A stretch of 64,000 nt of DNA from positions 1,116,001 through 1,180,000 of the forward strand of contig NC_005042.1 in NCBI RefSeq assembly GCF_000007925.1, given 5' to 3'. Under the pieces are notes generated by a model that was given only the letters and a program-made list of their open reading frames with translations, did no database searches and was not told where the DNA came from. This document shows positions 56,770 through 64,000 of the stretch, piece by piece. A program made the position numbers and the translations under genes. The stretch is from Prochlorococcus marinus subsp. marinus str. CCMP1375 (GTDB lineage: Bacteria > Cyanobacteriota > Cyanobacteriia > PCC-6307 > Cyanobiaceae). The first letter of the stretch is position 1; every line of letters begins with the position of its first letter.

Positions 56770-57798
56770 ATGAAAAAACCTGGACTTCTTATTTCATCTA
56801 TAGTTACAAGTTCAATCCTAATGGGGACTGGGCTTTCAATAAGTGCAAATGCTTTAGCTCGCGAAGTACGAGTTTATTCAGGACGTCATTACAATACTGA
56901 TCGACAAGTATTTAAGAAATTTACAGAGTTAACAGGAATCAAGGTGAGACTTTTTGAGGTAACAGGTATTTCTTTAATAGAAAGATTAAAAAGAGAAGGG
57001 AAAAAGTCAAAAGCAGATTTAATTCTGTTAGTTGATGCAGCAAGAATAAGCAATGCGGCAAAACAAGGACTTCTTAAATCTTATCGATCAGCAAAATTAG
57101 ATAAAGATGTTCCAATTGAATATAGGGATTCAAATGCAAGATGGTATGCACTAACAAGAAGGGTAAGGGTAATGGTTGCAAACCCTAGAAAAGTTGATAT
57201 CAGCAAAATTCGTACCTATGCAGATCTGGCAGATCCATCTCTTAAAGGTCTAGTTTGCTTACGTAAACGGAATAGTCCTTACAATCAATCTTTGGTTGCC
57301 AACCAATTAGTCCTTCGAGGTGAGCGCGCTACAAAGAATTGGTTAGACGATATGTTGTCTAATGTGTCTCAGCCTTACTTCCCAGGCGATATTGGAATAA
57401 CAAGGGCTGTCGCTCAAGGTAAGTGTGGAGTGGGAATAGTAAATCATTACTATGTGGCTAGAATGCTAGCAGGTATTAATGGAAACAATGATAGGAACCT
57501 CGCTAGTAAAGTTAAAGTAATCACACCCAATCCTGCACATGTAAATGTTAGTGCTGGCGGTCTAGCTAAATACGCAAGTAACACATCTGAAGCAATAGAG
57601 CTTTTAGAATTTCTAGCTTCCCCTAAAGGAAGTACTGGTCTTGCAGGACCAACTTTTGAGCATCCCTTAGTAGATTTCAATGAAAGCAAAGAGGTGAAAT
57701 TATTCGGAAAATTTAATCCAGACAAAGTGACTATTAATCAATTAGGTGAAAACAATGCAAAAGCGATCAAAATGATGACGAAGGCTGGTTGGCAATGA
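56770..57798 (+). CDS. futA (idiA): ferric iron ABC transporter substrate-binding protein
   Basis: A 342-residue periplasmic binding protein. The signal peptide ends near NALA (about 30). The mature part starts REVRVYSGRHYNTDRQVFKK and has the FutA/IdiA blocks RRVRVMVANPRKVD, KGLVCLRKRNSPYNQSLVAN, GDIGITRAVAQGKCGVGIVN with the iron tyrosines in NHYYVARM, and ASPKGSTGLAGPTFEHPLVD. It delivers Fe3+ to a Fut permease not in the window, or protects photosystem II in the IdiA role. Divergent with piuC. Confidence 0.93.
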   Translation: MKKPGLLISSIVTSSILMGTGLSISANALAREVRVYSGRHYNTDRQVFKKFTELTGIKVRLFEVTGISLIERLKREGKKSKADLILLVDAARISNAAKQGLLKSYRSAKLDKDVPIEYRDSNARWYALTRRVRVMVANPRKVDISKIRTYADLADPSLKGLVCLRKRNSPYNQSLVANQLVLRGERATKNWLDDMLSNVSQPYFPGDIGITRAVAQGKCGVGIVNHYYVARMLAGINGNNDRNLASKVKVITPNPAHVNVSAGGLAKYASNTSEAIELLEFLASPKGSTGLAGPTFEHPLVDFNESKEVKLFGKFNPDKVTINQLGENNAKAIKMMTKAGWQ

Positions 57799-57824
57799 TT
57801 CATCTTCTGAAAATGAATTTTTCA

Positions 57825-57850
57825 AGACAACAGAATTAATTATGTTGTCT
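57825..57850 (+). terminator. hairpin after futA
   Basis: AGACAACA (57825-57832) pairs with TGTTGTCT (57843-57850) around a ten-base loop, 26 bases after the stop. It lacks a long T run, so it may be a weak terminator or a 3' stabiliser. Confidence 0.4.
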
Positions 57851-57898
57851 ATTATCGGCTAAATTTATCCTTATAACTTCAGGTATTGTCTTTTTATA

Positions 57899-57985
57899 GG
57901 AGAGGTGGCTGAGTGGTCGAAAGCGAACGACTCGAAATCGTTTGACGGGTAAAACCGTCCGTGGGTTCGAATCCCACCCTCTCCG
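57899..57985 (+). tRNA. trnS-CGA: tRNA-Ser (anticodon CGA)
   Basis: An 87-base class II tRNA. The acceptor stem GGAGAGG (57899-57905) pairs with CCTCTCC (57978-57984), with G as discriminator. The anticodon stem-loop is AACGA-CTCGAAA-TCGTT with CGA, which reads UCG serine. A long variable arm (GACGGGTAAAACCGTC) and the T-arm GTGGGTTCGAATCCCAC are present. CCA is not encoded. The 3' end is duplicated downstream at 60982-60992. Confidence 0.97.
57975..57985 (+). repeat. left direct repeat at the tRNA 3' end (attL-like)
   Basis: CACCCTCTCCG forms the last 11 bases of tRNA-Ser and recurs exactly at 60982-60992. Such repeats are left when elements integrate at tRNA genes and restore the tRNA end. 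Confidence 0.7.
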
Positions 57986-58267
57986 TTTTAACAACAAATC
58001 AGGATTGGTCAGGACTGTTCAGAATGCACAGTCTTTTTTCTATGACTGAGGTTTTAGAGGAATTGATTTAACCAGAAGAAATCAGGATAGTTTATCTTTG
58101 GTGATTGTGTGTTCTGGTTATGCTCTGGTTAGGAATTGTGTTTGTTCTGGTCTGATCTATGTACTGAGTAAGTCTTGAACATTCCTGATTCGTAATTGAT
58201 CCGTTTGTTTTTTGATGGACGTAATCAATATCCAATTGATATTTCTTAATTATACTATTGATTAATT

Positions 58268-58828
58268 TTAGTCTGAGTCGAGTAAATATTTAAAATATTT
58301 TAGAAGAATTTTCCTCTTGGATATGTTTTGTTCCATATGTTCATTTACTACATCTGCTATTGCTTTAGGGAAAGTATTCTTAGGTAATGCTTTATTTAAT
58401 TTGCCATTGCTACCATTAATTCTATAATTTTCACGGAGTTTCCTGGAGACTGAAATTGATTCAGAATCATCAAAATGATCATCTAGAAGAAGTTTAAGTA
58501 ATTGATAGTCAATTACAGCAACGCCTTCTTGATCAGTTATTAATAAAACAAATAGATAGTCATTTTCTTTGACTAAAGTTTCTATTTCTTCTTGATTTTT
58601 CTTTCTAAAAGTAAATCTCCAAGGTGAAATTCGTTTTCTTGAGTGTTTTAAAAAGAGTCCAATTTTTAATGAATTTTTTGTTGTTGGACTTGAAAAGATA
58701 ATTTGATATGCTGCTTTAGTTCCATTAAAATTAATCTTATAGTAAATATCTTTTTGAAGTTTTTCAATTTCTTGAAGAAGAGAGGTTATTGTCGCCCCAT
58801 GTAGCAATTCTTCATTTGATAAGGACAT
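58268..58828 (-). CDS. unknown protein paired with the Z1 ATPase
   Basis: A 186-residue soluble protein. It starts with a helix (NEELLHGATITSLLQEIEKL), then an alpha/beta core: AAYQIIFSSPTTKNSLKIGL, KRISPWRFTFRKKNQEEIET and a strongly hydrophobic strand with turn DYLFVLLITDQEGVAVIDYQ. The ISPWRFTF and DQEGVAVID pieces suggest a nuclease- or sensor-like domain, but I cannot assign a family. It shares a 52-base divergent promoter region with the Z1 gene in the same tRNA-bracketed element. Confidence 0.6.
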   Translation of the reverse strand: MSLSNEELLHGATITSLLQEIEKLQKDIYYKINFNGTKAAYQIIFSSPTTKNSLKIGLFLKHSRKRISPWRFTFRKKNQEEIETLVKENDYLFVLLITDQEGVAVIDYQLLKLLLDDHFDDSESISVSRKLRENYRINGSNGKLNKALPKNTFPKAIADVVNEHMEQNISKRKILLKYFKYLLDSD

Positions 58829-58880
58829 TACTAAATTTTGTCTAAAGTTACTTTAGGATTATTTTTTGAAAGTTCAGTCC

Positions 58881-60800
58881 ATGATTACACCAGATGAAAT
58901 AATCTCTGAATTAGATCAGAAAAAATTAAATAATCGATATACAAGTCGAATCAAAGCATTAAATTTAAAGGGGTTAAATACAGAAATAATTGAAAATGGC
59001 GTTAAAGAAGCAGTAGATGTAATAACTAAAAAAAATGGTAAATCCTTTGTCGTTTATGGGGAACCTCAATCTGGCAAAACGGAATTCATGATTGCGTTAA
59101 CTTGTAAATTATTAGATCAGGGATTTAAAACTATATTTATTGTTGTAAATGACAACACTGAGTTAGAGGTGCAAAACTTTGATCGTTTTATGAATGCTAG
59201 TCAATTAAATCCTGCGCCTCTAAGGGATTCTCAGTTACATGATTGCCTACCTGCGCAACTAAAACAGGATATAAAACGTGTTATTTTCTGTCGAAAGAAT
59301 TCTAAAAGATTGGATAAATTGATTATCAATTCCAGAAATTTTAAAGATAGAATAATTATTGATGATGAAGCGGATTTTGCTACACCAGATACAAATATAA
59401 ACAAAGCGAATAAAGAAGCGACAAAAATAAATAATTTATTAGAAAAATTGCTTCAAGCAGATAAGGGAGGAATATATATTGGTGTTACTGCAACGCCTGG
59501 AAGATTAGACCTTAACAATACATTTTTAAATAGATCTGATCATTGGGTATTTTTAGACAGTCATGAATCATATAAAGGAAGGGCGTTCTTTTTTCAAGAT
59601 GATTTAAATAATAATCAAAGATATATTTTAAATACATTGCCACCTGTTTATGATGATCCAAGATTTTTAAGAAAGGCGGCAATTAGATTCATTCTTAGAA
59701 CATCATATCTCAATTATAAGCAGGCAGATTTAACAGCATATTCAATGTTAATTCATACAGCAGGTAGAATTAGGGACCATGAGGATGATAAAAAAGTCAT
59801 AGATAATCTGCTTTATAAATTATCAAATAAGGACGAGAAGAGAATTAATGAGATGATAGAATTAGCAAAGGAAATATTCCCTGATTTTCCTGATGAGGAT
59901 ATAAAAGATATCATATCCTTCGCATTAAATTATATTGGTAAAAATCAGGTTCTAATTATTAATAGTGGTAATGATAGCGGTAATGTCATGAGAGCATGCC
60001 AACCTCAGGCGTTATTCACATTTGCAATAGGTGGCAACATTGTTTCTAGAGGACTTACTTTTAGCAATCTTTTATCATTTTTCTTCTCAAGAGGCGTTAA
60101 AGGAAAAATGCAGCAAAACACTTATATCCAAAGAGCGAGGATGTTCGGTTCAAGACCTTATGCTAAATATTTTGAATTATGTGTCCCCGCGGAAATCTTT
60201 GAACAGTGGGCAGATGTATTTCAAGATCACGAATTGTCATTACGATTCGCAAAATGTGGCGACCTTGCTCATGTGCAGGGGGAAGGAAATCGAGCAGCAG
60301 ACTCAAGATCAATAGATAAATCGAATGTACAAGTAGAACTCCGAGAAAGACCAATAGGAGAAATTTTCTCCTTGACTAAGTCTTTAGAGGATTTTCTTGT
60401 AAACGAATTTAATTCTGAGTTAAAACTTTCGTCGACTGATATTATTCGGCAATTAAAATCTAAACAGGTTATAAAAGATATTCACTTCCCAAATACGGTT
60501 CTAAGTTATATCGATGAATTGTCAATATCTGGGAGAAAGGATCAAATTATCCTTCTCTCTGATGGAGGATCATCTATATATAGTGGTAAAAATATTAGTC
60601 AGTGGAATGATGACCTGCTTTTTAGAGAAAGAGGAGGATTGATTCAGGCATTTATTAATAAGAGAAAGGACTTTTTAGGTAAAAAGCATTATATATTTCC
60701 TGTTAAAAGTATAGATGGAACAAGGTGTAGATTCTTGTATAGAGCAGAATTAGGACATACTATTCTGAAAAACTTTAAGAATAAAAAGAAACTTTATTGA
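58881..60800 (+). CDS. Z1-domain SF2-like ATPase, putative defence protein
   Basis: A 639-residue protein from the ATG at 58881 (a TTG five codons earlier is possible). The ATPase has Walker A VVYGEPQSGKTEFMIALTC (about 57-75), Walker B RIIIDDEADFA (about 157-167) and motif III YIGVTATPGR. The Z1 domain follows near 380-450: FAIGGNIVSRGLTFSNLLSF, QQNTYIQRARMFGSRPYAKY and ELCVPAEIFEQW. Z1 proteins occur with MORC/GHKL ATPases, nucleases and methylases in restriction-like systems; none of these partners is here. Confidence 0.85.
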   Translation: MITPDEIISELDQKKLNNRYTSRIKALNLKGLNTEIIENGVKEAVDVITKKNGKSFVVYGEPQSGKTEFMIALTCKLLDQGFKTIFIVVNDNTELEVQNFDRFMNASQLNPAPLRDSQLHDCLPAQLKQDIKRVIFCRKNSKRLDKLIINSRNFKDRIIIDDEADFATPDTNINKANKEATKINNLLEKLLQADKGGIYIGVTATPGRLDLNNTFLNRSDHWVFLDSHESYKGRAFFFQDDLNNNQRYILNTLPPVYDDPRFLRKAAIRFILRTSYLNYKQADLTAYSMLIHTAGRIRDHEDDKKVIDNLLYKLSNKDEKRINEMIELAKEIFPDFPDEDIKDIISFALNYIGKNQVLIINSGNDSGNVMRACQPQALFTFAIGGNIVSRGLTFSNLLSFFFSRGVKGKMQQNTYIQRARMFGSRPYAKYFELCVPAEIFEQWADVFQDHELSLRFAKCGDLAHVQGEGNRAADSRSIDKSNVQVELRERPIGEIFSLTKSLEDFLVNEFNSELKLSSTDIIRQLKSKQVIKDIHFPNTVLSYIDELSISGRKDQIILLSDGGSSIYSGKNISQWNDDLLFRERGGLIQAFINKRKDFLGKKHYIFPVKSIDGTRCRFLYRAELGHTILKNFKNKKKLY

Positions 60801-60981
60801 CCTTTCTAACTTTGTCTGATCTTTTCGAGATGGTATCAACTCTAATTCGCTTAAGTGGAAACGTACAAGGTTGTTTAATTTGTATAAATTGTTCTGGTTT
60901 ATGTTCTGGTTTTATTCAAGAAATCTGAAAAATACTTTTCATAGACGTTCAGGACTGGTCATACTGAACTTGTTCTAAGGA

Positions 60982-60992
60982 CACCCTCTCCG
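60982..60992 (+). repeat. right direct repeat (attR-like)
   Basis: CACCCTCTCCG matches the last 11 bases of the tRNA-Ser gene exactly. The sequences on either side differ from those at the tRNA, as expected for an integration boundary. Confidence 0.7.
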
Positions 60993-61064
60993 CTTTTTTG
61001 AGGTAAAAGGGGTGCCAACAAGTGCCATGCAATGACATCTCATTAGATTTTGATGCTATGGAAA

Positions 61065-61238
61065 TTACTTAATTAATTTCACACGAATAGCGTGCCCGGA
61101 AAAGTTTTTATTGTTAAAGGACGGTTCTATTTGCATAACTCCTGATGCTTTTGCAATGAATGGCAAAGTGGCAATGCTCATTGCTAATGCAAAAGTTGCT
61201 ATAGGTTGAGCAAGTCTGAGAAGAGTTTCTTTTTCCAT
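61065..61238 (-). CDS. small secreted protein, 57 residues
   Basis: An ATG-opened 57-codon frame with a clear signal peptide (ETLLRLAQPIATFALAMSIA, cleaved after about AKASG) and a short basic mature peptide ending SGHAIRVKLIK. Similar in style to the other small exported proteins in this window. Too short for standard prediction. Confidence 0.5.
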   Translation of the reverse strand: MEKETLLRLAQPIATFALAMSIATLPFIAKASGVMQIEPSFNNKNFSGHAIRVKLIK

Positions 61239-61279
61239 GGGTTTTTAGAAGTCTTTCTTAGATATAGCCGTCTTTAAAT

Positions 61280-61387
61280 ATGCGAGAAGATACTCTTAAA
61301 GAGGTTATTGGAGAGCCATTTGTGCGGGAGGATTTTTGGACTGATTTCAGAAATTGTTCTCCTATGTTCTCTGACCTACTCAGGTGA
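61280..61387 (+). CDS. possible 35-residue peptide
   Basis: A 35-codon frame reading MREDTLKEVIGEPFVREDFW then TDFRNCSPMFSDLLR. The composition is protein-like and it lies in an otherwise empty gap, divergent from the secreted-protein gene, but there is no clear ribosome site. Confidence 0.25.
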   Translation: MREDTLKEVIGEPFVREDFWTDFRNCSPMFSDLLR

Positions 61388-61674
61388 ACCCAAAGCGAAG
61401 GTGAACCTATCAGTTTCCAGTTGATCCCTAGGCTTCATCCCTCTTCCTAGATTCCTTTATTTCCAGTTAGTTTCACGGAAAATCTTCATAAGTATCCCAG
61501 TCATCATTCCTACGTTTAATAATTGTGCTGGCGGATGTATTGAAAAGGATGTCCAGAATGCTAGATGAATTGCTACAAAAACCTGAATTATAAAAAATCA
61601 TCCAAGTATCAAAAATTACAAGAAAAGCTATATATACTAGATCTGCTAGATAAATATTGTAGGTATCCCTGGTA

Positions 61675-62226
61675 TTGTCTTTACATCAAAATGCTAGATC
61701 AGGTAAGCCCAACTCCGCTTGGTGGCAGGCGAATGTCTTTAAAATCGCTCCGCTGATATTGTTGTACTCATTATTGGTGTCATGCGATTTGCGAAGAGAG
61801 GATAAAGAAGTTACTAAGGAAATTCCTCCTGACAAAATAATTCCTATAGCATCCTTATCATTTGAAATTGCTCCACTATTCAAACCAAATTTTCTTGAAG
61901 AAATATCTAGTTCATGCAAGAGGAAAAAAGAAATAGGTCTTACAAATTACGGAAGATGGGAAAATTACTACGAGTGTTCAAAACTTATCCTCAGTGAATT
62001 TCCTAGCATTAATAGCTTTCGTATTCATAGAAACAAATCCAACCAAATAAATGCTTTCTCATTTATATCACTTAATGATGAAGTTATGAGCTTTTTTGAC
62101 TCTAAATATAGTCTAGGAATGAATTTCGAAGAACATTTCTGTTCAAAGTATGGAGATGGAATACCCAGAAGATTTTTCGTTACCAAAAAAGAATTATGTA
62201 ATGAACTCGCTTATGGAAATCTGTAA
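61675..62226 (+). CDS. putative lipoprotein, unknown
   Basis: Up to 183 residues from a TTG start. The segment VFKIAPLILLYSLLVSCDLR is a lipoprotein signal with the lipobox LVSC, so the mature part would be lipid-anchored. It has several cysteines (ISSSCKRKK, YYECSK, HFCSKYG, KELCNEL). No family recognised. The N-terminal 20 residues before the hydrophobic core have an odd composition, and the true start may be lost or lie further in. Confidence 0.5.
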   Translation: MSLHQNARSGKPNSAWWQANVFKIAPLILLYSLLVSCDLRREDKEVTKEIPPDKIIPIASLSFEIAPLFKPNFLEEISSSCKRKKEIGLTNYGRWENYYECSKLILSEFPSINSFRIHRNKSNQINAFSFISLNDEVMSFFDSKYSLGMNFEEHFCSKYGDGIPRRFFVTKKELCNELAYGNL

Positions 62227-62441
62227 AAGAAAATAAAGGTAATTGAGTAGCATGAAGAATTTTGAATTTGTTAATTCGCTAAATTAATATTTATATTTAG
62301 AGCTATTATTTCATAAGTATAGTATATATTTATTTATTGTATATGCCTACTCTCAATTTAAAATAGAAAATAATTAACCCGATGATCTTTTCATAAAATC
62401 TAGACGTGCTAGAATTATTAATATAGTTTGTCTAGGAAGGA

Positions 62442-63323
62442 ATGAAATTAGTAAGAGAAGCGATAATAGAAATAAAAATGGGGATCGACAAGTTTTTCTG
62501 CGGGGATTATATACCCATACCAAAGGATTTATATACTAAATACTTTAATTTTAGATCTAAATTAAAAACTAATAAAGAATTGTCAATTGCAATTAATGAT
62601 TCATGCATAGAAATTACGCAACGAGTTAGCAGTTATAATTTTGTTACGTGGTATTACCCTTATCAACTTAGATATAGATGCCTAATTCGTTATTTTCAAG
62701 GCCTAGAATGGATTGGTAAAATGCTTGCTAGGAATTATAAAATAGATAAAATCTCTCTTAATGCAGGCGATATAGTTATTGATTGTGGCGCAAATGTAGG
62801 GGATCTAATGCTGTACTTAGATGGATTAAATCTAAATCTTAACTATTTTGGATTTGAACCTGGTAAATTAGAATTTAAAGCATTGAAAAAAAATGTATCT
62901 AATAATAAATTTAATTTAATACCTAAGGTTATTAATAAAGCTCTAGGCAAAAATAATGAAATCAAGACATTCTATTATTGCCCAGAAGAAGCTGACTCTT
63001 CCCTAGAAAAACCTGTGAATTACTCTTCCTCATATGAAGTAGAAGTAGTCAAGCTTGATACATTTTATAATGAGACCTTGCAAGGCAAAAAAATAAAACT
63101 ACTTAAGCTGGAAGCAGAGGGCTTCGAGCCTGAAGTTTTATTAGGTGGTAGAACCCTACTAAAGAATACTGAATATATAGCAGCAGACCTAGGTCCGGAA
63201 AGGGGGCTTACAAATGAATGCACTGTAGCTGAAGTGACAAAGATACTCCAAGATGAAGGATTCTCGATGCTACACTTTAATCATACTTATACAGCTATAT
63301 TTAAAAATATGTTGTTGGTTTAG
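62442..63323 (+). CDS. FkbM-family methyltransferase
   Basis: A 293-residue SAM-dependent methyltransferase. The SAM loop is GDIVIDCGANVGDLMLYL near 107-124, followed by the FkbM marks YFGFEPGKLEFKALKKNV and IKLLKLEAEGFEPEVLLGGR. FkbM enzymes often O-methylate sugars of surface glycans. It is followed by a HAD-family gene on the same strand, in line with a glycan accessory region. Confidence 0.88.
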   Translation: MKLVREAIIEIKMGIDKFFCGDYIPIPKDLYTKYFNFRSKLKTNKELSIAINDSCIEITQRVSSYNFVTWYYPYQLRYRCLIRYFQGLEWIGKMLARNYKIDKISLNAGDIVIDCGANVGDLMLYLDGLNLNLNYFGFEPGKLEFKALKKNVSNNKFNLIPKVINKALGKNNEIKTFYYCPEEADSSLEKPVNYSSSYEVEVVKLDTFYNETLQGKKIKLLKLEAEGFEPEVLLGGRTLLKNTEYIAADLGPERGLTNECTVAEVTKILQDEGFSMLHFNHTYTAIFKNMLLV

Positions 63324-63652
63324 GGTGGAGATAAATGCATATATAGATTAACTAAATTAGATTTAGAAAACTATCTTATATAAGATAGCTATAAATATTA
63401 ATTTCAGTAAGGAATCAGGTTGAGAAGCTGAATTTTTCATTCAAGTCTGGAGTCATTCTGTTCAATTTACATAGCTACAAAGAGTTTATTCCTAAGTGTA
63501 CAAGAATTTACATCCAGAATCACCTACTGCTTTTAAGAAATTGAGTAATATCTAGACTAAAAGCTAATGTAATTATGAGAGTTAACTTGCTAATAGGTTA
63601 TTATAGAAAAAATTGAGTTTATTATAAGCTCGAAATCAAATTACTAAATCAA
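63324..63652. other. intergenic, no gene seen
   Basis: About 330 AT-rich bases between the FkbM gene and the HAD gene, with no convincing frame or hairpin. Confidence 0.35.
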
Positions 63653-64000
63653 GTGAGAATAGCCATTGATATAGATAATACTTTGGTAGATTATCGTAGA
63701 ATAGTCATAGAGACTATAATGAATATAAGACCAGATTCTAGGGATTTGGTAAGTAAGATGAAGCGCAAAGATATTGTTGACATAAAGAAACTAATAAAAA
63801 TTAAGTATTCAGACGAAATTTGGCAAGAAGTCCAAGGCCATATTTACTCTCACCGGGGAGACCCCATTACATTCTACCCCTATGCATCTCAAGCTATTAA
63901 GAGACTTGCCGAGAAAGGCTTAGAGATATATATCGTTAGTCATAGAAGTAAATATGGTCTTAAATCAGCCGAAAAGATAAATATTTTAAGAGTGTCCCAA
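63653..64000 (+). CDS. HAD-superfamily hydrolase, N-terminal part
   Basis: The frame opens at GTG 63653 and runs off the right edge (116 codons seen). HAD motif I is AIDIDNTLVDY near the start, and motif II is IYIVSHRSKYG near 97-107 with the conserved Ser. The cap region lies between. Relatives include sugar-phosphate and nucleotide phosphatases; after an FkbM gene a glycan-related phosphatase is plausible but not shown. Confidence 0.75.
   Translation, partial: MRIAIDIDNTLVDYRRIVIETIMNIRPDSRDLVSKMKRKDIVDIKKLIKIKYSDEIWQEVQGHIYSHRGDPITFYPYASQAIKRLAEKGLEIYIVSHRSKYGLKSAEKINILRVSQ

Larger units (their letters stand above)
57986..60992. mobile_element. 3.0-kb tRNA-Ser-associated integrated element
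   Basis: Bracketed by the 11-bp CACCCTCTCCG repeat. Both ends also share TCAGGACTG (58009-58017 and 60949-60957) and several copies of GTTCTGGTT (from 58111, 58122 and 58144 on the left; from 60891 and 60903 on the right), which resemble arm-type recombinase sites. Cargo is a Z1-domain ATPase and a divergent partner gene. No integrase is present, so it may be mobilised in trans or be a remnant. Tyrosine-recombinase elements using tRNA genes (tycheposons) are known in Prochlorococcus. Confidence 0.6.

Noticed and set aside
61565-61756. Plus-strand 63-codon frame before the lipoprotein
   Set aside because: Overlaps the lipoprotein start in another frame and has a random-looking composition.

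Overview
The window looks like the chromosome of a marine picocyanobacterium, most probably a low-light-adapted Prochlorococcus. The DNA is strongly AT-rich and genes are short and tightly packed. Photosynthesis genes (psbD-psbC with overlapping frames, petM, ycf4, ycf39) sit in a compact gene order of the kind seen in Prochlorococcus and marine Synechococcus. An NTRC-type thioredoxin reductase, a Som-type porin and several small picocyanobacterial families are also present. The assignment rests on reading protein motifs and gene order, not on a database search.

Region 1 (1-15.3 kb) is accessory and dominated by small genes. It holds a cut DUF2237 gene, two membrane fatty-acid desaturases, a deoxyribosyltransferase/phosphoribosyltransferase pair for nucleobase salvage, a DUF1651 protein, a lysine/alanine-tailed DNA-binding-like protein, a rhomboid protease, glutathione peroxidase, ArfB and a short two-helix potassium channel. 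A perfect 24-bp inverted repeat lies at 8173-8226.

Region 2 (15.3-43.4 kb) is core. It contains a beta-hydroxyacid dehydrogenase, tatA, ychF, an efflux adaptor, polA-cysS-dxr-ferredoxin, pntA1-pntA2-pntB-yheT, NTRC, an IF-1 paralogue with an RG-rich tail, ycf39/petM, an alpha/beta hydrolase with ilvH, a cyclophilin lipoprotein, ycf4, psbD-psbC, maf, and a cobQ/ferredoxin operon.

Region 3 (43.5-52.9 kb) is a very AT-rich surface island inserted between the cobQ-ferredoxin operon and glyQ. On the minus strand are a CMAH-like metallo-beta-lactamase-fold protein and an acyltransferase-3/SGNH O-acyltransferase. On the plus strand is a tight cassette: DUF4956 membrane protein, CotH kinase fused to a predicted beta-helix, VTC-domain polyphosphate polymerase, and a membrane-anchored divergent metallophosphoesterase. 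This is the most interesting block. The family combination suggests polyphosphate or phosphoryl chemistry at the envelope, with no proven function.

Region 4 (52.9-57.9 kb) is core envelope and iron supply: glyQ, the Som porin, a small secreted protein, and a PiuC-type dioxygenase divergent from the ferric-iron binding protein futA/idiA. A 9-bp inverted repeat in the divergent intergenic space is a candidate iron operator.

Region 5 (57.9-64 kb) begins at tRNA-Ser(CGA). The last 11 bases of the tRNA gene are repeated about 3.0 kb downstream, bracketing an element that carries only a Z1-domain SF2-like ATPase and a divergent 186-residue partner. This looks like a tRNA-targeted mobile or defence element without its own integrase. 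Small secreted proteins, a putative lipoprotein, an FkbM methyltransferase and a cut HAD-family gene follow, consistent with another accessory glycan region.
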